DNA from: Nitrospirota bacterium
Lineage (GTDB): Bacteria; Nitrospirota; CAKKRA01; 9FT-COMBO-42-15
Assembly (NCBI GenBank): GCA_016214425.1
Contig: JACRON010000183.1
Span: 1 to 9,763 of the forward strand
Direction of reading: 5' to 3'
Length of the DNA: 9,763 bases
Below are positions 6,098-9,763 of the stretch, piece after piece (position 1 is the first letter of the stretch; each line of letters starts with the position of its first letter). The position numbers were made by a program, and so were the translations under genes. The notes under the pieces were generated by a model. That model was not told where the DNA came from. It did no database searches and was given only the letters and a program-made list of their open reading frames with translations.

Positions 6098-7633
6098 ATG
6101 CAAAGATATATCATTTTACTGCTTTCTGCACTATTCTTGATCATGGATCATACTGTATACGCATCCGAGATAGATATGGAATTGACATTTAAACGAATTG
6201 CCATATTTAGCCTTGAAGACAACACAAAAGAAGGCTATGGCAGCCTCATCAGCAGATCTATAAGAAATAATTTCATTGATACCATTCAATTTGAAATAGT
6301 AATACCTGATGAGACAATCAAATATCCGATATCAAAAAAAGAAACCATCAAGATTGGTAGAAAATTAAATGTAGATGCAGTTGTTACAGGAAATATCAAA
6401 GTAGAAGAGGGTATTCTAAAGATATTCACACAGATTATTAATGCAAAGACAGGCGACCTTTTTGCTACTGAAAACAAGTGGATTAAAGAAACACCGACTG
6501 AAGAAAATATAAAAAAGAATGTAAAAGAATTAGCTGCTAAGCTAATAGGCAGAATGCCTTATAAAGCCGTTGTCACAGAAATTATAGATAATGAGATTAT
6601 TATAAATGTCGGCAGATTTCATGGTATTGAAGAAGCAACCAGACTCATTGTTTTTGAAATAAAAAGGGTAGAAAGACATCCTTTTACAAATGAGATTATC
6701 AATATTGAAAAAGAAGAGATAGGGAAGCTGACAGCAGTAAAGGTAGAAGATACCATTACAAGGGCAAAGGTTAAGGAGATTAAAAAGGGCAAAATAGTAG
6801 AGGTAAACAATAAGATAGATTTTAAGCCTTCATTAAAGGCTATTGCTGACAGCACGCAGCGGAAAAAGGAATTTTTGACAAAGAAGGAGAAAGCTGTTGC
6901 AGAAGAAAAGGTCAAAAAAGAGGCAAAGCCAGAAAAAAGAAGCTATAACATAGTCGGCATTGATGCAATAGTTGGTTATGCAACTAATGATTATAGCTTT
7001 AACTCCAATGAGCTAAAATTCACAAGAAAGGCGAGCTCATTTCTTACAGCAGGATTTAAAGGCGAACTCTGGCCTGTGTCGTTTCTTGGCTTAGATATTT
7101 CATACAAAACAGGCTGGCTAAAATTTGACAAGATCGGAACAACCTCTATAGATACAAAGGCAAGTCCCTACTGGCTCTCTACAAACCTTAAATACAGATA
7201 CATCTTTACTGACAAGCCCACAAGTCCGCATCTAATCGGAAGGGTAGGTTATCATATCTATGATTTTTCTGTGAGTAATAGCGATTTACTCTATTTTAAT
7301 AATTATTCGTATAAAGGTATAAACATCGGTCTTGGTGCAAAGATTCCTTTCTGGGACAGCTTCGGGATAAATATCAACGGAGATTATCTGCCGAGCCTCT
7401 CTGTAAAGGAGGACCCTGTAACGAGCGGCAGTAAGGGAAAGGCAAGCGGCTATCTTCTTGGTATGGGGCTGTACTATATTTTGACAGATGGTTTTATTTT
7501 AGATTTAAATTACAGCTACAATTCCTATAAGGCAGACTTTACCGGAACAGGAACAAGGGGAAGCGGAACCACCAACGCTTCATCTACAGATACCTATAAT
7601 GGGATAAATATGAATATAAGATATGAATTCTAA
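6098..7633 (+). CDS. Secreted TolB-N/FlgT-like protein with C-terminal outer-membrane beta-barrel
   Basis: I do not recognise a named family for the full 511 residues. Residues 1-22 are a signal peptide with a probable cut after VYA. Residues about 28-150 resemble the N-terminal domain of TolB/CsgG-like periplasmic proteins: KRIAIFSLEDNT, then a helix, VDAVVTGNIKVEEGILKIF, and AKTGDLFATE. Residues about 155-240 look like a FlgT C-terminal-type small beta domain (VVTEIIDNEIIINVGRFHGI ... EEIGKLTAVKVEDTITRAKV). A lysine/glutamate-rich linker spans 245-282. Residues 283-511 show repeated amphipathic strands rich in Y/G/N and end in NIRYEF, an aromatic-terminated signal for the BAM complex. The ATG has a strong site, GGGGG, 6 nt upstream. 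The gene stands alone between divergent and convergent neighbours. An envelope role, perhaps surface-structure assembly, is a guess. Confidence 0.72.
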   Translation: MQRYIILLLSALFLIMDHTVYASEIDMELTFKRIAIFSLEDNTKEGYGSLISRSIRNNFIDTIQFEIVIPDETIKYPISKKETIKIGRKLNVDAVVTGNIKVEEGILKIFTQIINAKTGDLFATENKWIKETPTEENIKKNVKELAAKLIGRMPYKAVVTEIIDNEIIINVGRFHGIEEATRLIVFEIKRVERHPFTNEIINIEKEEIGKLTAVKVEDTITRAKVKEIKKGKIVEVNNKIDFKPSLKAIADSTQRKKEFLTKKEKAVAEEKVKKEAKPEKRSYNIVGIDAIVGYATNDYSFNSNELKFTRKASSFLTAGFKGELWPVSFLGLDISYKTGWLKFDKIGTTSIDTKASPYWLSTNLKYRYIFTDKPTSPHLIGRVGYHIYDFSVSNSDLLYFNNYSYKGINIGLGAKIPFWDSFGININGDYLPSLSVKEDPVTSGSKGKASGYLLGMGLYYILTDGFILDLNYSYNSYKADFTGTGTRGSGTTNASSTDTYNGINMNIRYEF

Positions 7634-7654
7634 TTTTTCCTGCTGAATGTTTTA

Positions 7655-7701
7655 GATAAATATTTATCATGCTTTAAGGTATATTTCAATAAAAAAGCAT
7701 G
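7655..7701. terminator. Possible terminator region between convergent genes
   Basis: The 63-bp gap between the plus-strand gene and rnpB holds an AT palindrome GATAAATATTTATC (7655-7668) and an 8-nt inverted repeat CATGCTTT (7668-7675) / AAAGCATG (7694-7701). On the minus strand a T6 run (7691-7696) follows the 3' end of rnpB directly. Neither palindrome is a strong classical stem-loop with a U-tract. Confidence 0.35.
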
Positions 7702-7731
7702 CCAAAGCAGGTCATAAGCCGAGTTCTGTTG

Positions 7732-7759
7732 CCCCCACACCTATGTATAGGTGTGGGGG
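7732..7759 (-). repeat. rnpB hairpin in the P19 position, near-copy of P3
   Basis: A perfect 12-bp stem begins CCCCCACACCTA, with a 4-nt loop (UACA in the RNA), between the P2 3' strand and the conserved 3' segment. The sequence differs from the P3 hairpin at 8089-8116 by one base when one copy is inverted, and by three of 28 in direct alignment. The E. coli RNA has only a few unpaired nucleotides at this place. Confidence 0.85.
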
Positions 7760-8088
7760 TGACGGTCATTCCTCTTGTCCTGATATTGCTATCAGGATCG
7801 TGCGACCTAACCCGTTCCGCCTTTCTATCATAAGATAGAATATTGAATGGGCCATTCTTACCATCAAGTGGAGCGGAACCTATTTGGTCTTGCTCCGGGT
7901 GGGGTTTACCATGCCCCTGATGTTGACATCAGGGCGGTGAGCTCTTACCTCGCCTTTTCACCCTTACCATGTACCATTACGGTACATGGCGGTATATTTT
8001 CTGTGGCACTTTCCTTCTGCTCCCTCTTTACAGAGGAAACAGACTCCGCATTACGGAGCACCCTGCCCTTTGGAGCTCGGACTTTCCT

Positions 8089-8116
8089 CCCCCACGCCTA
8101 TACATAGGTGTGGGGG
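8089..8116 (-). repeat. rnpB P3 hairpin, partner copy
   Basis: This hairpin follows P2 directly and precedes GAGGAAAGTCC, the normal P3 position. The RNA strand has the same CCCCCACACCTA left arm, loop UGUA, and a right arm with one A-C mismatch (GGCGTGGGGG). Its loop is complementary to the UACA loop of the hairpin at 7732-7759. Confidence 0.85.
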
Positions 8117-8147
8117 CGACCATCGGGCCTGCTTCAGCATGTATTAA

Positions 8148-8573
8148 CTATTTTTTACTTAAATGTAAGTTGACTGACTTATTTGCTAATTTGTCAGCCT
8201 CTTTATTTTTTTCTCTTGGTATATGCGTTAATGTAACTTTTTTTATTTTTTTTATCAGCATCTGCGCCTTATTGAACAGCACAGCCAAATTCTCATCTTT
8301 AACCCTGTATACGCCGTTCATCTGCCTTACCACTAATTCTGAATCCAGAAAAATGTCTGCGCTTGCCGCCCTGTGTTTTACAGCATATTCAAGGGCATTT
8401 ACAAGCGCAGTGTATTCGGCAACATTGTTGGTTGTTGTTCCAATATATTTGCCGATTTCATCTATAACTGTACCCTTGCTGTCTTTAAAAACAACGCCTA
8501 TGCCTGCATCCCCGGGATTGCCCCTTGAAACGCCATCAGTATATATTATCAAATTTTGCCCCTTTAATGCCAC
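8148..8573 (-). CDS. rnhA: Ribonuclease HI family protein
   Basis: Predicted to cut the RNA strand of RNA-DNA hybrids (R-loops, primers) in the cytoplasm. The 141 residues carry all four catalytic acids of the RNase HI fold: D13 in YTDGVSRGNPG, E53 in TNNVAEYTAL, D77 in IFLDSELVVRQM and D127 in REKNKEADKLAN. The sequence is of the compact type found in archaea and many Gram-positives, with NGVYRVKDENL after the third motif and no E. coli-type basic handle. The start is GTG (8571-8573), with GGAAGGA about 8 nt upstream, inside the end of the zinc-ribbon gene; the gap to that gene is 4 bp, so they are co-transcribed. The stop lies 6 bp from the rnpB 5' end. The symbol rnhA is by family; a numbered paralogue name may be more exact. 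Confidence 0.9.
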   Translation of the reverse strand: MALKGQNLIIYTDGVSRGNPGDAGIGVVFKDSKGTVIDEIGKYIGTTTNNVAEYTALVNALEYAVKHRAASADIFLDSELVVRQMNGVYRVKDENLAVLFNKAQMLIKKIKKVTLTHIPREKNKEADKLANKSVNLHLSKK

Positions 8574-8577
8574 ACCT

Positions 8578-9303
8578 TCAATCCTTCCAATAAAGGATGC
8601 GGCTGCAATTAAAGCACTGGATTATCTTTGAATTCTTTTTAATCTCTGTTAAGGTCTGGGGAGGAATGTTCATGTGGCAGCCGAGACAGTTGCCGTTTTT
8701 AACAGCAGCTACAGCAAGGCCATTTTTAGACTCAAACAACTGCGCATATCTCTTTAAAATATCTTTGCCTATTCTGCTGCGATGTTCATCTCTGCTTTTC
8801 AAGAATTTATTCAGCTCATCTTCTACCTTTGTAAAGTCTGCTTTGATCCTGCTCTCCTCATCTGAAAATTTCTTCTCTTCCTCTTTTACCTTCTGCTCTT
8901 TAGTATTAAGCTCTTTTTTAATCTCTTCTGCCTTTTCAAGAACAACAAGGAGTTCATCCTCAAGATTGCTCTTCACTTTTTTTGCAGCCTCTATTTCGTG
9001 AAGAAGGGCCTGATATGCCTCATTTGTCTTTATCTCAGAGGTTTTTGACTTGAGCTTTTCAATCTTTACATCTTCATCATCAATTGCCCTCTCTTTATCC
9101 CTCTTCTCTTTTAATAGATTATCATATATAGCCTTTATATTTGACAGGTCTGCCTGACTCGCACTGAGAGATTGTTTAGCCTCATCAATAATCTCTGGAA
9201 GCCTTTTCTTCTGCCTTGCCAGATCCGCAATTGCAGTATCTATCTCCTGCAACTCAATAAGGGATTTAAGCTCTTCATTAACAATGATTATATCAGAGGG
9301 CAT
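8578..9303 (-). CDS. Coiled-coil protein with C-terminal C4 zinc ribbon (zf-RING_7 / DUF164 type)
   Basis: The 241 residues fall into two parts. About residues 10-190 form a highly charged, Lys/Glu-rich helical coiled coil, beginning LKSLIELQEIDTAIADLARQ, as in the hairpin-shaped N-terminal region of this family. The end is a zinc ribbon with CLGC (C206, C209) and CFNC (C230, C233); MNIPPQTLTEIKK between the pairs is characteristic. The family is widespread and its molecular role is not settled; the fold suggests nucleic-acid or protein-scaffold binding, which is inference. The ATG at 9301-9303 has GGGAG about 8 nt upstream. It is the first gene of the unit leading to RNase H and rnpB. That company hints at a link to RNA metabolism. 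No Nif3-type gene, another frequent neighbour, is present. Confidence 0.88.
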   Translation of the reverse strand: MPSDIIIVNEELKSLIELQEIDTAIADLARQKKRLPEIIDEAKQSLSASQADLSNIKAIYDNLLKEKRDKERAIDDEDVKIEKLKSKTSEIKTNEAYQALLHEIEAAKKVKSNLEDELLVVLEKAEEIKKELNTKEQKVKEEEKKFSDEESRIKADFTKVEDELNKFLKSRDEHRSRIGKDILKRYAQLFESKNGLAVAAVKNGNCLGCHMNIPPQTLTEIKKNSKIIQCFNCSRILYWKD

Positions 9304-9322
9304 TTAATATACTCCCTTTCAC

Positions 9323-9345
9323 CCGTTTCACCGTTTCCCCGTTTC
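9323..9345. repeat. Three tandem 8-nt CCGTTTCN units
   Basis: CCGTTTC recurs at 9323, 9331 and 9339, exactly 8 nt apart, with a degraded fourth unit (CCTTTCAC) at 9315. The array fills the 55-bp gap between the CAU tRNA and the zinc-ribbon gene, and its degraded end touches that gene's ribosome binding site. Confidence 0.6.
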
Positions 9346-9358
9346 TTAATATATTTTA

Positions 9359-9434
9359 TGGTGGGCCCACCAGGATTCGAACCTGGGACCAATCGGTTAT
9401 GAGCCGATGGCTCTGCCAACTGAGCTATGGGCCC
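9359..9434 (-). tRNA. tRNA with CAU anticodon (elongator Met or lysidine-modified Ile2)
   Basis: It is 76 nt with acceptor stem GGGCCCA/TGGGCCC, discriminator A and encoded CCA (9359-9361). The anticodon loop CTCATAA on ATCGG/CCGAT gives CAU (9399-9401 on plus). It is not the initiator: the anticodon stem lacks three G-C pairs and position 1-72 is a G-C pair. Elongator Met is the likely label given the common placement after rpoD, but the GGCTCATAACC context is also usual in tRNA-Ile2, so the amino acid is left open. Confidence 0.93.
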
Positions 9435-9440
9435 CCAGCT

Positions 9441-9462
9441 AATTAATGCAAACGCATTAATT
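9441..9462. repeat. 9-bp AT hairpin just upstream of the CAU tRNA
   Basis: AATTAATGC (9441-9449), loop AAAC and GCATTAATT (9454-9462) form a perfect stem 6 bp from the tRNA 5' end. Its position and AT-rich character recall the AT hairpins before tRNAs in the array at 232-1423, although the sequence differs. Confidence 0.6.
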
Positions 9463-9472
9463 CATATTAAAT

Positions 9473-9582
9473 AAATCTCCCCTAACCCCTCTTTTCCAAA
9501 GAGGGGAACACACCCCTTTATCCCCTCTTAATAGAGGGGAAAGTTTCCCCCTTTGAAAAAGGGGGATTAAGGGGGATTTTAA
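9473..9582. repeat. 110-bp G/C-run palindromic repeat between rpoD and the tRNA
   Basis: Three hairpins stand in a row: CCCCTCTTT (9486-9494) with AAAGAGGGG (9498-9506); TCCCCTCT (9521-9528) with AGAGGGGA (9533-9540); CCCCCTTT (9547-9554) with AAAGGGGG (9558-9565). The outer ends, AAATCTCCCCTAACCCC and GGGGGATTAAGGGGGATTT, are inverted relatives. I recognise this as the AATCCCCCTTAATCCCCC-type intergenic repeat found in many bacterial phyla; that is from memory. It probably also ends rpoD transcription. Confidence 0.65.
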
Positions 9583-9614
9583 AAATTAACTATCAGTGAC
9601 TCCTAATAATATTA

Positions 9615-9763
9615 CTATTCCACAAAACTCTTTAGCAGCTTGCTCCTGCTCGGATGCCTCAACTTCCGCAAGGCCTTTGCCTCTATCTGCCTTATGCGCT
9701 CACGCGTAACATCAAAATTCTGTCCAACCTCTTCAAGCGTATGGTCAGTAACCTCGCCGATGC
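9615..9763 (-). CDS. rpoD: RNA polymerase primary sigma factor, C-terminal fragment
   Basis: The last 49 codons and the TAG (9615-9617) are present; the rest lies beyond the window. The translation reads IGEVTDHTLEEVGQNFDVTR followed by ERIRQIEAKALRKLRHPSRS and ends KLLKSFVE. This is the sigma-70 region 4.2 helix-turn-helix: HTLEEVG, then the recognition helix VTRERIRQIEAKALRKLRHP, which contacts the -35 element. The sequence is nearly identical to primary (group 1) sigma factors, and the short tail after LRHPSRS is typical of RpoD. Alternative sigma factors such as RpoS share part of the motif but seldom this full string. In related genomes dnaG commonly precedes it. Confidence 0.93.
   Translation of the reverse strand, partial: IGEVTDHTLEEVGQNFDVTRERIRQIEAKALRKLRHPSRSKLLKSFVE

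Larger units (their letters stand above)
7697..8141 (-). ncRNA. rnpB: RNase P RNA, bacterial type A
   Basis: The RNA subunit and ribozyme of RNase P removes 5' leaders from pre-tRNAs. About 445 nt are bounded by P1, a 14-bp helix (two G-U pairs) of 8128-8141 with 7698-7711. P2 is GATGGTC (8118-8124) with GACCGTC (7761-7767). Conserved segments are GAGGAAAGTCC (8079-8089), GGGCAGGGTGC, GGTAAGGGTGAAA, GGTAAGAGC, the GGAGCAAGACCAAATAGG segment, GAGGAATGACCGTC and AGAACTCGGCTTAT (7714-7727). P4 is conserved as CCGAG (8076-8080) with CTCGG (7719-7723). A GGU (7860-7862) in the P15 region should bind the tRNA CCA end. Several arms are near-perfect hairpins. The RNA is longer than the usual 350-400 nt, partly because of an extra hairpin at 7732-7759 in the P19 position. 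It begins 6 nt after the RNase H gene, with no clear promoter of its own. Confidence 0.96.

Noticed and set aside
7847..8631. Two overlapping plus-strand ORFs of 86 and 220 codons
   Set aside because: They lie antisense to rnpB and the RNase H gene, both firmly identified. Their translations match no recognisable family and no ribosome site fits.
8597..9001. 134-codon plus-strand ORF, serine- and phenylalanine-rich
   Set aside because: It is the antisense of the Lys/Glu-rich coiled coil, which always reads as Ser/Phe/Leu-rich on the other strand.
9172..9402. Plus-strand ORF ending GPPGFEPGTNRL
   Set aside because: This ending is the well-known artefact of translating the antisense of a tRNA T arm; it comes from the CAU tRNA at 9359-9434.

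Overview
The window is a housekeeping segment of a bacterial chromosome, and every gene in it except one runs on the minus strand. The organism looks like a Gram-negative member of the Desulfobacterota/Nitrospirota-like groups. Three things suggest this: the gene order tRNA cluster, then trigger factor, with rdgB and rph upstream; a tRNA downstream of rpoD; and a 129-bp palindromic repeat of a kind I associate with deltaproteobacterial genomes. The lineage is an inference. The outer-membrane barrel protein does show that the cell has two membranes.

Read in the minus direction, the right end carries the last 49 codons of rpoD (sigma-70 region 4), a G/C-run palindromic repeat, a CAU-anticodon tRNA, and then a compact unit of a coiled-coil zinc-ribbon protein, an RNase HI-family gene and rnpB (type A RNase P RNA). 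The rnpB 5' end lies only a few bases after the RNase H stop codon. Convergent to it is the only plus-strand gene (6098-7633), a secreted 511-residue protein that joins a TolB-N/FlgT-like periplasmic part to a C-terminal beta-barrel.

Divergent from that gene, a minus-strand series runs leftward: two different 2-hydroxyacyl-CoA-dehydratase-related iron-sulfur proteins (COG3580- and COG3581-like), an N-acetylmuramoyl-L-alanine amidase, RNase PH (rph) and RdgB. Three of these junctions are tight (two ATGA overlaps and one 32-bp gap). The two iron-sulfur genes are separated by the 129-bp palindromic repeat, which also supplies the stop codon of the upstream gene.

After rdgB a good sigma-70 promoter starts a six-tRNA array, Pro(UGG)-Arg(CCG)-His(GUG)-Arg(UCU)-Lys(CUU)-Leu(UAG), that leads into the trigger factor gene tig (only its first 38 codons are in the window). 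All tRNAs encode CCA. The spacers are the least ordinary part of the window. Each has a hairpin 1-3 nt after the tRNA CCA, a central region of 7-nt-phased TATAACN/GTTATNA units in opposite orientations, and an AT-rich hairpin just before the next tRNA. They fall into two sequence classes that alternate along the transcript; the one odd spacer is interrupted by a 74-bp double-hairpin repeat.

Together the genes serve RNA maturation (rnpB, rph, tRNAs, RNase H), nucleotide-pool cleaning (rdgB), folding (tig), transcription (rpoD) and envelope growth (amidase, barrel protein). No phage, CRISPR, toxin or defence genes were seen. The points most worth a second look are the tRNA-spacer modules, a pair of nearly identical hairpins inside rnpB, and the architecture of the plus-strand envelope protein.
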